9,506 nucleotides of DNA, from NCBI GenBank assembly GCA_030609345.1, contig JAUWCK010000027.1, positions 1 to 9,506 on the forward strand, written 5' to 3'. This DNA is from Methanosarcinales archaeon. Its GTDB lineage: Archaea > Halobacteriota > Methanosarcinia > Methanosarcinales > Methanogasteraceae. Below the pieces are notes generated by a model. It was not told the origin of the DNA and searched no databases. It worked only from the letters and a program-made list of their open reading frames with translations. Below, one piece after another: positions 1 through 7,553 of this stretch. The number at the start of each line of letters is the position of its first letter. Within the stretch, counting starts at the first letter, position 1. Both the position numbers and the translations under genes were made by a program.

Positions 1-1
1 T

Positions 2-661
2 ATACGGTGGAAATACGGAGTCCCGCCTACAGGAAACGCCAATTTTGCATGGGTAGAGCATTTTATCTACCACTTATCGCCAACAGGAATAACCGGATTT
101 GTGCTGGCTAACGGCTCCATGTCTTCTAACACTGGCGGAGAGGGGGAAATTCGGAAAAAGATTGTTGAGGCTGATCTGGTTGACTGCATGGTTGCCCTGC
201 CCGGTCAGTTGTTCTACAACACCCAGATCCCTGCGTGTCTCTGGTTTGTTACGCGGGACAAGAAAAACCACAGGTTCAGGGATAGGAGTGGCGAAGTTCT
301 GTTTATCGATGCCCGGAAGATGGGCGTCATGGTTGACCGGAGGCACAAGGAACTTACCGATGAGGAGATCGGGAGGATAGCGTCCACATATCACACATGG
401 CGCGGGGAAGGTGTGGAATGCGGAGACTATGAAGACGTACCCGGATTCTGCAGAGCGGTTACGCTCGATGAGATCAGGAAACACGGGCACATCCTGACTC
501 CGGGGCGGTATGTGGGCGCAGAGGCGGTGGAAGATGGTGGCGAGCCATTTGACGAGAAGATGAAACGGCTTACTGCGGAACTTTCCGGGCAGTTTGAGAA
601 GTCGAAGGGACTTGAAGAGGAGATACGGAAGAATCTTGCGGGGGTTGGATTTAAGATTTAG
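2..661 (+). CDS. hsdM: Type I restriction-modification methyltransferase subunit HsdM, C-terminal part (5' end outside window)
   Basis: This is the catalytic N6-adenine methyltransferase subunit of a type I R-M complex; it transfers a methyl group from S-adenosylmethionine to adenine in the site chosen by HsdS. The frame is open from base 2, giving 219 residues of a protein usually about 500 long. The segment beginning [16 protein letters not shown], followed by [20 protein letters not shown] and [18 protein letters not shown], is characteristic of the HsdM catalytic domain just downstream of the NPPF/NPPY motif. That motif and the SAM-binding motif lie upstream of the window and cannot be checked. 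After about residue 150 comes a charged helical tail ([20 protein letters not shown]) typical of the HsdM C-terminus. The stop is TAG (659-661); if TAG were read through, 14 further codons would run to TAA at 701-703. It is the first visible gene of the hsd operon. The family assignment is very secure. Confidence 0.96.
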   Translation: MRWKYGVPPTGNANFAWVEHFIYHLSPTGITGFVLANGSMSSNTGGEGEIRKKIVEADLVDCMVALPGQLFYNTQIPACLWFVTRDKKNHRFRDRSGEVLFIDARKMGVMVDRRHKELTDEEIGRIASTYHTWRGEGVECGDYEDVPGFCRAVTLDEIRKHGHILTPGRYVGAEAVEDGGEPFDEKMKRLTAELSGQFEKSKGLEEEIRKNLAGVGFKI

Positions 662-692
662 AATATAACTGCATTAGTAGAGGTTGTTGGAA

Positions 693-950
693 ATGAACAA
701 TAAAGAAAAAGATCTTGAAGATACGGACATCATTCTAAATCTGGATAAGATTATTGTGCATGATCTTGACTCATTTCATAGTTCCGGCTGTTCCGGAAGC
801 GTCAGTTTTTACATCAATTGCCAGACCGAACATGGCTATTGTGAAGACCCGCGTTTCTTGGGAAAAATCAAAGTCTTGGAAGCAAACAAGTGTGACGAAG
901 ATGGAGTTTATGTTTTAAAGGTGAAATTTGAGAAAGAAGAGGAGGATTGA
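693..950 (+). CDS. Small acidic protein of unknown function inside the hsd operon
   Basis: I do not recognise this 85-residue protein. The ATG at 693 is preferred over a TTG at 684 because GAGGT at 680-684 sits 8 bases before it. The product is strongly acidic at both ends (KEKDLEDTDIILNLDKI near the start, KFEKEEED at the end). Its middle holds four cysteines (in SSGCSGSV, YINCQTEHGYC and ANKCDEDG) separated by alternating hydrophobic residues that suggest a small beta-rich fold. No signal peptide or membrane segment is visible. It lies 31 bases after hsdM and 36 bases before the AlbA_2 gene, so it is probably co-transcribed with both. Its acidity would suit a DNA mimic or a partner of the next protein, but that is speculation. 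It appears to be a real gene from its Shine-Dalgarno sequence, operon position and protein-like composition. Confidence 0.7.
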   Translation: MNNKEKDLEDTDIILNLDKIIVHDLDSFHSSGCSGSVSFYINCQTEHGYCEDPRFLGKIKVLEANKCDEDGVYVLKVKFEKEEED

Positions 951-986
951 GTTTAAAATGAATGATGATGGTGCAGGAGAGCGGGC

Positions 987-2351
987 ATGGATTATGACAG
1001 AGTAAAACTCCTGATCAGAGAGGGTGAAGGGATCACAGTAGAGTTCAAGGAAAAATATACTTCCAGGATCGATGAAGATATTGTAGCTTTTGCCAACTCC
1101 AAAGGCGGAGTCGTCTTACTGGTGGTGGCTGATAACAACACGATTGTATGCGAACACCTGACCAATGAGCTAAAAGGCAGGATCAATAGTCTGGCGAGAA
1201 ACTGCAACCCCGGTATTTCTGTAAATGTGATGCAGATAGGGGACGTGGTGGCGGTTGAGGTTTTACAGGGGGACGAAAAACCGTATTCATGCAGTTCGGG
1301 GTATTTCAGGAGGCTGAATGGAAACACCCAGAAGATGAACCACGAAGAGATCCGGGTGATGTTCAGTGAAAATGAGATCATTCCGTTCGAAGAAAAGGCA
1401 GTTATTGGGATTTCATACTCTGATATTTCCAGCGAGAAAATATCAGCCTTTACAAAAGAGGCAAAGATCGATATTGGATCTATTCCAATGAGTGACTTTC
1501 TAATAAGCTTGAATGTGGCGGATGAGGCGAAAATAAATAATGCAGGTGTCCTGTTCTTTGCAGAGGATGTGCACAAACACATTCCCCAGGCACAGATGAC
1601 ACTCCTTGCGTTTAAGGGCACAAAGAAGTTGCATATTTTTGATAGGCTTGATGTGCGTGATGACCTGCTGACACAGTTCAACGATGCGATCTTTTTCCTC
1701 AAAAAGCATCTTAATGTGAGAAGCGAGATCAAAGGGGTCAATCGTGAGGATATTTACGAGATTCCGATAGAGGCTCTACGCGAGGCGGTTGTGAATGCGA
1801 TAATGCACCGGGATTACAGTGTGAGGGGAACCAGCCTGATGGTTGAGATTTTTGATGACCGGATTGAGATAACTAATCCGGGAGGGCTTCCCAAGGGTCT
1901 TTCCAAGGATTCTTTTGGCAGGGTTTCTATCCGAAGAAATGAGCTTATATCTGACCTTTTTTACAGGTTGGATAAGGTTGAACGAGTAGGGATGGGCATA
2001 CACAAGATGAAGGAAACTATGGCTCTGGCAGGTTTGAAAGAACCAGTATTTGAGACGGATGGTTTTTTCAGAGCGATATTTTTCAGACCGAAGAGGGGGG
2101 ATATTTTTCCAACTGCGCTTAAGGTCGGAGAAAAGGTCGGAGAAAAGGTCGGAGAAAAAATAACTGCAAACCAGCAGAAGATCATCGATTCCATTCTGAA
2201 AGAGCCAACCATTTCCGCAAAGGAATTATCCGGATTGGTGGGTATTTCCCAAAGAAAAATCGAAGACAACATCGCCAAACTAAAAGAAAAAAGGTTAATC
2301 AGGCGCATCGGTCCGGCGAGAGGCGGGCACTGGGAGGTGGTCGGTAAATGA
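987..2351 (+). CDS. AlbA_2/Schlafen-like domain protein with GHKL ATPase-like domain and C-terminal winged helix (COG2865-type, often called RecG-like)
   Basis: This 454-residue protein belongs to the family often annotated as a putative transcriptional regulator or RecG-like helicase, although it has no helicase motifs. Residues 1-125 form an AlbA_2 (Schlafen-core-like) domain, seen in GEGITVEFKEKY (13-24) and FANSKGGVVLLVVADN (35-50). Residues 255-365 resemble the HATPase_c_4 domain, with an N box EAVVNA (E266, N270), ITNPGG (295-300) and a glycine motif RVGMGIHK (333-340). Three exact VGEK repeats (380-391) form a linker to a winged-helix tail (about 393-450). The start ATG has AGGAGA 6 bases upstream. 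The stop overlaps the hsdS start as ATGA. Relatives are common cargo between hsdM and hsdS in type I loci, for instance the rlo genes of Campylobacter. E14, E19 and D49 have a spacing reminiscent of the Schlafen nuclease carboxylates. Its biochemical activity is not established; regulator, RNase or accessory defence factor all remain possible. Confidence 0.88.
   Translation: MDYDRVKLLIREGEGITVEFKEKYTSRIDEDIVAFANSKGGVVLLVVADNNTIVCEHLTNELKGRINSLARNCNPGISVNVMQIGDVVAVEVLQGDEKPYSCSSGYFRRLNGNTQKMNHEEIRVMFSENEIIPFEEKAVIGISYSDISSEKISAFTKEAKIDIGSIPMSDFLISLNVADEAKINNAGVLFFAEDVHKHIPQAQMTLLAFKGTKKLHIFDRLDVRDDLLTQFNDAIFFLKKHLNVRSEIKGVNREDIYEIPIEALREAVVNAIMHRDYSVRGTSLMVEIFDDRIEITNPGGLPKGLSKDSFGRVSIRRNELISDLFYRLDKVERVGMGIHKMKETMALAGLKEPVFETDGFFRAIFFRPKRGDIFPTALKVGEKVGEKVGEKITANQQKIIDSILKEPTISAKELSGLVGISQRKIEDNIAKLKEKRLIRRIGPARGGHWEVVGK
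2123..2158 (+). repeat. Three perfect 12-bp tandem repeats encoding (VGEK)3
   Basis: The unit GGTCGGAGAAAA occurs three times head to tail without mismatch, inside the AlbA_2 gene. Since 12 is a multiple of three, gain or loss of units changes linker length without shifting the frame. The repeat lies at the junction between the GHKL-like domain and the winged helix. Similar GEKVGEK linkers are familiar in this protein family. Confidence 0.95.
2333..2338 (+). promoter_or_regulatory. Shine-Dalgarno sequence of hsdS
   Basis: GGAGGT lies 9 bases upstream of the ATG at 2348, inside the last codons of the AlbA_2 gene. It supports the 2348 start even though that gives HsdS an unusual glycine/arginine-rich N-terminal stretch of about 21 residues before the conserved EWQEQTWGDL. 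Confidence 0.6.
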
Positions 2352-3604
2352 AGGGGCAGGCGAGCCGGACAGGAGCGGGTGGTGATGTGGGAGCGCGGGG
2401 CATAAGGGGCGAGTGGCAAGAGCAAACATGGGGTGACCTCGCGACTCTCGAATATGGTAAAGCTATGCGCGGTTATCGGGAGTCTGAAGGCTCGTACCGT
2501 GTGTATGGGACCAATGGGCCGATTGGTTGGCACGATGAGCCACTTTGTCCGCATCCCGGTGTCATAGTAGGGCGTAAAGGTGCCTACCGCGGCATCCACT
2601 TTTCGCCGAAGCCGTTTTTTGTGATAGACACTGCCTTTTACCTGAAACCTAAGTGCGAATTCGACATCAAGTGGGCATATTACGAGCTGTTGACGCATGA
2701 CATTAATAGTATGGATTCTGGGTCCGCAATACCGTCCACAAGCCGCGACTCTTTTTATAGATTGCCGGTTCTGATTCCGCCTGAAAACGAACAGCGCGCC
2801 ATCGCCTCCATCCTCGGCGAGCTTGACGACAAGATCGAGCTCAACCGCCAGATGAACGCGGCACTCGAAGCCATCGGGCAGGCGATCTTCAAGCACTGGT
2901 TCGTCGATTTCGAGTTCCCGAACGAGGACGGCAAGCCGTACAGATCCAGCGGCGGCGAGATGGTGGATTCGGAGCTGGGGGCGGTGCCGGAGGGGTGGGA
3001 AGTGACTTCGATTGGTGATGTCGTGAAAGTAGTAGGTGGTGGTACCCCCAGTACGAAGAATCCTGCATTTTGGGAGGGGGGAACGCATCACTGGACGACA
3101 CCGAAGGATCTCTCAAGCATATCCAGTCCGGTACTTCTGGATACCGCCCGGAAGATTACCGATGCGGGGCTTGCAAAAATTAGTTCCAGATTGCTTCCCA
3201 CAGGTACCTTCTTGCTGTCGTCTCGTGCACCAGTTGGTTATACGGCAATAGCTCAAGTCCCATTAGCTGTGAATCAAGGGTACATCGCAATCCCTCCGAC
3301 TGAACGATTGAGCAGCCTGTTTCTCTTGCACTGGACACGCGTAAATCTTGATACCATTAAGGGACGAGCTTGTGGGACTACATTTCAGGAAATTAGCAAG
3401 AAGAATTTTAGACCCATTAAGGTTGCGGTACCGACACCTGAAATACTAACTCGCTTTGACAGAACAGTTGGGCGTTTATTTGAACGAATCGTGGCAAATG
3501 AGCAGGAATCCCGCGCCCTAATATCAATCCGCGATACACTCCTCCCAAAACTGATGTCAGGAGAGATTCGAGCGAACTCTGGAGAAATAAAACCTGCTCA
3601 ATGA
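2348..3604 (+). CDS. hsdS: Type I restriction-modification specificity subunit HsdS
   Basis: HsdS recognises the bipartite DNA target and anchors two HsdM and two HsdR subunits. The 418 residues show the standard two-fold layout. The first target-recognition domain spans about 22-145 (EWQEQTWGDLATLEYGK to the YRLPVLIPP boundary). The central conserved spacer (about 146-190) contains EQRAIASILGELDDKIELN and the IGQAIFKHWFVDFEF signature. A second target-recognition domain starts at VPEGWEV (213-219) with KVVGGGTPSTKNPAFW and ends near PTPE (362-365). A C-terminal conserved helix, SIRDTLLPKLMSGEI, follows. The first ~21 residues (MKGQASRTGAGGDVG...) are atypical; a later start is possible, but the Shine-Dalgarno sequence and the ATGA overlap with the preceding stop favour ATG 2348. 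The spacer looks more GC-rich than the second recognition domain, which fits the known mosaic evolution of HsdS by domain swapping. The target site cannot be read from the sequence. Confidence 0.97.
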   Translation: MKGQASRTGAGGDVGARGIRGEWQEQTWGDLATLEYGKAMRGYRESEGSYRVYGTNGPIGWHDEPLCPHPGVIVGRKGAYRGIHFSPKPFFVIDTAFYLKPKCEFDIKWAYYELLTHDINSMDSGSAIPSTSRDSFYRLPVLIPPENEQRAIASILGELDDKIELNRQMNAALEAIGQAIFKHWFVDFEFPNEDGKPYRSSGGEMVDSELGAVPEGWEVTSIGDVVKVVGGGTPSTKNPAFWEGGTHHWTTPKDLSSISSPVLLDTARKITDAGLAKISSRLLPTGTFLLSSRAPVGYTAIAQVPLAVNQGYIAIPPTERLSSLFLLHWTRVNLDTIKGRACGTTFQEISKKNFRPIKVAVPTPEILTRFDRTVGRLFERIVANEQESRALISIRDTLLPKLMSGEIRANSGEIKPAQ

Positions 3605-3638
3605 AACACCCCATCCACCCCGAACCTCGCCCAAACAA

Positions 3639-3648
3639 CTAAATATCT
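3639..3648 (+). promoter_or_regulatory. Possible archaeal TATA box of the vapBC-hsdR segment
   Basis: CTAAATATCT lies in an AT-rich gap between hsdS and vapB, in contrast to the GC-rich bases just before it. An archaeal TATA box is centred about 25 bases before transcription starts, which would put the start near 3668-3670, some 10 bases before the vapB ATG. That would give a very short leader, in keeping with the absence of a Shine-Dalgarno sequence there. A palindrome ACAATTGT (3660-3667) overlaps the predicted start region and could be an operator for AbrB-type autorepression. Both ideas rest on pattern alone. Confidence 0.35.
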
Positions 3649-3678
3649 TGAAAACAAAAACAATTGTGTGAACATAAA

Positions 3679-3906
3679 ATGCTTAGCGAAACAGTAATCT
3701 CAAAAGGATACCAAACCGTTGTACCTGCAAGGATCAGAAAAGCTCACGGAATAATGCCAGGGGATGTCCTGGAATGGATAGATACCGGGCAGGGAATACT
3801 GGTACAGCCAAGAAAAAAAAGAACCTTGCAGGATATAGTAGGCATAGTAAAATCCGGAGGGGATGCGGTTGAATCCAAGAAGATGATCCAGAAGGGGCTT
3901 AAATGA
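3679..3906 (+). CDS. vapB: AbrB/MazE-type antitoxin of a VapBC pair
   Basis: This is a 75-residue swapped-hairpin AbrB DNA-binding protein, expected to neutralise the adjoining PIN toxin and repress its own promoter. Residues 2-45 show the AbrB signature: SETVISKGYQTVVPARIRKA, then GIMPGDVLEWI and GILVQPRK. The remaining C-terminal tail (about residues 48-75, LQDIVGIV to QKGLK) is the usual toxin-wrapping segment. ATG 3679 gives the normal family start; an upstream TTG at 3664 would add five residues without similarity and has no Shine-Dalgarno sequence. The stop overlaps the next start as ATGA (3903-3906). VapB naming is by context, since the partner is a PIN protein and not MazF. Confidence 0.9.
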   Translation: MLSETVISKGYQTVVPARIRKAHGIMPGDVLEWIDTGQGILVQPRKKRTLQDIVGIVKSGGDAVESKKMIQKGLK

Positions 3907-4295
3907 TCTTCGCAGACTCCTCATACTTTATTGCCCTATCAAGAGAGAGGGACCAGTGGCATAAAGACGCACTGAAACTCGTTCCAAAAATTAACGAGCC
4001 GATGATGATATCCGACCTTATCGTAAGTGAAAGCGTCACGCTGGTGGGGTCGCTGGAAGGCGGAAAGGCAGGCAAGATTCTTTATGAATATTTTACAGAC
4101 AACTGCAAAATAACATTTATGGATGCGGGAATCCTCACAAAAGCAGTGGATACCTTTCTTATGTACGACGGCTCAATATCGCTGGCTGATGCGGCATCCG
4201 TCGAGATAATGAAAAAACACAGGATCAAGAGAATACTCTCCTTTGACAGCGACTTTGATAAAATACCGGAAATTGATAGAATCCATCAGTTATGA
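3903..4295 (+). CDS. vapC: PIN-domain toxin ribonuclease, VapC family
   Basis: This 130-residue PIN-domain protein is expected to be a Mg2+/Mn2+-dependent endoribonuclease, with VapC toxins typically cutting tRNA or rRNA to stop growth. The acidic active site is complete: D5 in FADSSYF, E43 in VSESV, D96 in SLADAAS, and D115/D117 in LSFDSDFD. Length and layout match the family. It starts inside the antitoxin stop codon (ATGA) and its own stop overlaps the hsdR start (ATGA, 4292-4295), so its translation is likely coupled on both sides. Only a weak AGAAGGGG precedes it. Being placed directly before hsdR inside a restriction operon is unusual enough to note. Nothing in the reading frame suggests inactivation. 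Confidence 0.92.
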   Translation: MIFADSSYFIALSRERDQWHKDALKLVPKINEPMMISDLIVSESVTLVGSLEGGKAGKILYEYFTDNCKITFMDAGILTKAVDTFLMYDGSISLADAASVEIMKKHRIKRILSFDSDFDKIPEIDRIHQL

Positions 4296-5674
4296 CCTCT
4301 GCAATAACAGAATCCGAAGTCGAAGAAGTCGCACTTGAGATTCTCTCGGACTTAGGCTACTCTACACTCCACGGTCCGGATATCACCCCGGACGGCAGAA
4401 CACCCGAAAGGAACGCCTATTCCGACGTAATATTAGTCGAAAGGTTAAGAGACGCAATCGACAGGTTCAATCCTGACATTCCGGCAGAAGCAAGGGAAGA
4501 AGCCCTCAAAAAAGTGATGAGGACAGAAAGCCCGGATCTCATCATCAACAACCACAATTTCCACAAGATGGTGGTAGACGGTGTTGACATCGAATATCGC
4601 AGGGACGGCGGCAGCATTGCAGGCGATAAGGTCTGGCTATTCGATTTTGAAAATCCGGAAAAGAACGAGTTCCTGGCAGTAAACCAGTTCACCGTAATCG
4701 AGAACAGCAATAACAGACGACCCGACATAGTCTTGTTCATAAACGGACTCCCGCTAATCGTAATCGAACTCAAGAACCCTGCCGACGAGAACGCAACCCT
4801 CTGGACGGCTTTTAACCAGTTCGAGACCTACAAAGCTCAGATACCTTCGCTATTCCATTGCAACGAGATCCTGATCGTAAGCGATGGAACAGAGGCACGG
4901 GCTGGAACCATAACGTCTGGCAGAGAATGGTTCATGCCGTGGAAGACAATCGACGGAGTAGGGACTGCCCCATCGGGGGTGCCCCAGCTTGAAGTGCTCT
5001 TCAGGGGGATGCTCGGCAAAAAAGTATTGCTCGACCTGATACGGCATTTTGTGGTCTTTGAAGATATAGAGCAGGGAATCTCAAAGAAACTGGCTGCCTA
5101 TCATCAGTATCATGCCGTTAATAAGGCAGTTGAGGCAACAGCCGTGGCGTCAAGCCCGGAAGGAGACCGACGTTGCGGCGTGATCTGGCACACACAGGGT
5201 TCTGGAAAGAGCCTTACGATGGCGTTTTACACGGGAAAACTTGTACTTAGCATGGATAATCCAACAGTTGTTCTATTAACTGATAGAAACGATTTGGACG
5301 ATCAGTTATTCGGTGTTTTCAGCCGTTGCCACGAATTGCTCAGGCAAAAACCAGTTCAGGCAAAGTCGAGGGACGATCTGCGAGATCTTCTCAAAGTTGC
5401 CTCCGGAGGTATTGTCTTCACAACGATACAGAAATTCCTTCCTGAAAAGAAAGGAGACAGATTCCCCCTGCTTTCCGAAAGGAGAAATATCACAGTCATT
5501 GCTGATGAGGCGCACCGGAGCCAGTACGACTTCATCGATGGTTTCGCAAAGCATACGAGAGACGCCCTGCCCAATGCTTCATTCATCGGTTTTACCGGAA
5601 CTCCGATAGAGAGGGAGGATAGAAGCACTCCGGCGGTATTCGGGGATTATATCGATATCTATGACATAGAGTAG
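4292..5674 (+). CDS. hsdR: Type I restriction subunit HsdR, N-terminal part (nuclease and first RecA lobe), ended by in-frame TAG
   Basis: HsdR translocates DNA with ATP and cuts it far from the recognition site. This 460-residue stretch carries the PD-(D/E)XK nuclease (D145 in RRPDIVLF, E159 and K161 in VIELKNP). The first helicase lobe follows, with Walker A TQGSGKS (301-307), the DEAH box (405-408) and motif [11 protein letters not shown] (433-440). It ends at [11 protein letters not shown], where relatives continue without a break into the second lobe. The TAG at 5672-5674 is the only interruption; the next codons, in the same frame, encode the expected continuation. The full product would be about 1022 residues, normal for HsdR. 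There is no Shine-Dalgarno sequence before ATG 4292, so translation probably depends on coupling with vapC. Made alone, this fragment could not translocate DNA because it lacks motifs IV-VI. It may be a recent pseudogene, a recoded gene or, less likely, a split subunit. Confidence 0.93.
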   Translation: MTSAITESEVEEVALEILSDLGYSTLHGPDITPDGRTPERNAYSDVILVERLRDAIDRFNPDIPAEAREEALKKVMRTESPDLIINNHNFHKMVVDGVDIEYRRDGGSIAGDKVWLFDFENPEKNEFLAVNQFTVIENSNNRRPDIVLFINGLPLIVIELKNPADENATLWTAFNQFETYKAQIPSLFHCNEILIVSDGTEARAGTITSGREWFMPWKTIDGVGTAPSGVPQLEVLFRGMLGKKVLLDLIRHFVVFEDIEQGISKKLAAYHQYHAVNKAVEATAVASSPEGDRRCGVIWHTQGSGKSLTMAFYTGKLVLSMDNPTVVLLTDRNDLDDQLFGVFSRCHELLRQKPVQAKSRDDLRDLLKVASGGIVFTTIQKFLPEKKGDRFPLLSERRNITVIADEAHRSQYDFIDGFAKHTRDALPNASFIGFTGTPIEREDRSTPAVFGDYIDIYDIE

Positions 5675-7360
5675 GCGGTGGAAGATGAGGTGACGGTGAG
5701 GATCTATTACGAAAGCAGATTGGCAAAACTCGAATTAAAACCGGAAGAAAAGCCAAAGATCGATCCTGAGTTCGAGGAAGTGACAGAAGGCGAGGAAGCT
5801 TTCGAGAAAGAAAAATTGAAGAGCAAATGGGCAAGACTTGAAGCAATCGTCGGGAGTGAGACGCGCATACAGTCTATCGCCCGCGATATCGTGGATCACT
5901 TTGAAAACCGTCTTGAAGTGCTTGACGGCAAAGGTATGATCGTCTGCATGAGCAGGCGTATCTGCGTCAAACTTCATGATGAGATCGTCAGGTTGAGACC
6001 GGAGTGGTATCACGAAGACGATGATAATGGTTTTGTGAAAGTCGTCATGACTGGCTCCGCAGGTGATCCGCTGGGGTGGCAGGAGCATATCCGGACCAAA
6101 CAGCGGCGCAGAGTGCTTGGGGAACGGATGAAAGACCCCTCCGACTCGCTTAAGCTGGTTATCGTCAGGGATATGTGGCTTACCGGGTTTGATGTTCCAA
6201 GCCTCCACACGATGTATATCGACAAACCGATGCGCGGTCACGGACTCATGCAGGCGATCGCAAGAGCCAACCGCGTATTCAAGGATAAGCCCGGAGGACT
6301 CGTTGTTGATTATCTTGGGATAGCACACGAGTTGAAGGAGTCGTTATCAGAATATACCAGAAGTGGGGGACGCGGCAAAACAACGTTTGATCAGGATGAT
6401 GCTGTTGCAGTGATGCTCGAAAAATACGAGATCGTATCTGCGATTTTCCATGGGTTTGATCACTCCAAATTCTTTACCGGAACGCCAAAAGAGCGCATGA
6501 CTCTTATTCCGGCTGCAATGGAGCACATACTCAAGCAGGACGACGGCAAGGAGCGATGTCTGCGATACGTCACCGAATTATCAAAGGCGTTTGCTCTTGC
6601 CGTACCACATGAGGACGCTCTCAAGATTTGTGATGATCTCGGGTTCTTTCAAGCTGTAAGGGCAGGTCTTGCCAAGACTACCGCATCAATGGACAGACCA
6701 CCGGAAGAACTGGATTCTGCGATCAGGCAGATTATATCAAAAGCCATCGTCTCGGACAAAGTTATAGACATCTTTGCTGCCGCAGGGCTTGAGAAGCCAG
6801 ACATCTCGATACTTTCTGATGAATTTTTGGCAGAAGTCAAAGGAATGCCACATAAGAATCTTGCGCTTGAACTCCTCAAGAAACTCCTTAATGATGAGAT
6901 AAAGATAAGATCTAGAACGAATCTGGTAGAGGGTAGGTCTTTTTCCGAGATGCTGGAAAAGACGATCAAACGATACCAGAATAAGAGCATAGAGACTGCC
7001 CAGGTCATTGAAGAACTGATAGAACTGGCAAAAGAGATGCGCGAAGCAAGGTGTAAAGGGGACAAACTGAATCTGAGTGAGGAGGAGCTTGCTTTTTACG
7101 ATGCTCTCGAAGTGAATGATAGTGCGGTTGCGGTTCTGGGTGATGAGACGCTTCGAACGATCGCACGAGAGCTTGTCGATACGGTTCGCAACAATCTGAC
7201 GATTGACTGGACGTTAAGGGAGAGTGTCCAGGCAAAGCTCAGAGTGATGGTCAAACGAATACTCCGGAAGTACGGGTATCCTCCGGACAAGCAGAAGAAG
7301 GCGACAGAGACCGTGCTGGAACAGGCAGCGCTGATATGCAACGTCTGGATCGAAACTTAA
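5675..7360 (+). CDS. hsdR: Type I restriction subunit HsdR, C-terminal part (second RecA lobe and helical region), in frame after TAG
   Basis: This is the in-frame continuation of hsdR beyond the amber codon. It opens with [21 protein letters not shown], a well-conserved linker between HsdR motor lobes. Numbering from V (GTG 5678), the second RecA lobe contains [16 protein letters not shown] (87-102), [10 protein letters not shown] (122-131), motif [15 protein letters not shown] (161-174) and motif [10 protein letters not shown] (192-199). The remaining ~350 residues form the helical domain and the HsdM-contacting C-terminus, with no other frame damage. A GTG at 5678 could serve for reinitiation right after the stop, but no good ribosome-binding sequence precedes it. 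The intact state of all 560 codons argues that the TAG is either very recent or is read through. The stop is TAA (7358-7360). It is the last gene of the operon; no convincing terminator follows. Confidence 0.92.
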   Translation, partial: AVEDEVTVRIYYESRLAKLELKPEEKPKIDPEFEEVTEGEEAFEKEKLKSKWARLEAIVGSETRIQSIARDIVDHFENRLEVLDGKGMIVCMSRRICVKLHDEIVRLRPEWYHEDDDNGFVKVVMTGSAGDPLGWQEHIRTKQRRRVLGERMKDPSDSLKLVIVRDMWLTGFDVPSLHTMYIDKPMRGHGLMQAIARANRVFKDKPGGLVVDYLGIAHELKESLSEYTRSGGRGKTTFDQDDAVAVMLEKYEIVSAIFHGFDHSKFFTGTPKERMTLIPAAMEHILKQDDGKERCLRYVTELSKAFALAVPHEDALKICDDLGFFQAVRAGLAKTTASMDRPPEELDSAIRQIISKAIVSDKVIDIFAAAGLEKPDISILSDEFLAEVKGMPHKNLALELLKKLLNDEIKIRSRTNLVEGRSFSEMLEKTIKRYQNKSIETAQVIEELIELAKEMREARCKGDKLNLSEEELAFYDALEVNDSAVAVLGDETLRTIARELVDTVRNNLTIDWTLRESVQAKLRVMVKRILRKYGYPPDKQKKATETVLEQAALICNVWIET

Positions 7361-7544
7361 AACCGCTGTAAATTGGGCAGTACGGATCATGAGACAAATC
7401 CGGAAGAGTTTATTTCGTAAGTGGGCAATCCAACGCCAACTGTAACATCCAAGAACCTGACACCCACCATGATGTCGACGCCCGGCATAAGACCCACCAC
7501 TCCGACTGCCACACTAAGGTACCGCGCAACGATTGAGCGTCCGA
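7361..7544. other. Gap between hsdR and the rnhB remnant, no recognised gene
   Basis: About 180 bases with nothing I can identify. A minus-strand frame stays open through 7387-7544 (reading ...SIVARYLSVAVGVVGLMPG...), but it enters from an out-of-frame part of the rnhB remnant, has no plausible start of its own and matches no family I know. It may be the eroded end of another gene that once followed rnhB. No clear T-rich terminator for hsdR was found. Confidence 0.4.
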
Positions 7545-7553
7545 TCACAGCGT
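7540..7553. repeat. 14-bp direct repeat, copy A (contains rnhB terminal TGA)
   Basis: TCCGATCACAGCGT here is identical to 7702-7715. On the minus strand each copy reads ACGCTGTGATCGGA, with TGA in the rnhB frame. The copies are 162 bases (54 codons) apart and so in the same phase. Confidence 0.9.

Noticed and set aside
958..1005. 15-codon frame starting ATGAATGATGATGG before the AlbA_2 gene
   Set aside because: Too short, overlaps the real start at 987 and has no ribosome-binding sequence of its own; at most a leader peptide, without support.
1961..3091. Long minus-strand open frame (376 codons) across the AlbA_2/hsdS junction
   Set aside because: It lies opposite two well-supported genes, has arginine- and proline-rich low-complexity sequence and matches no family.
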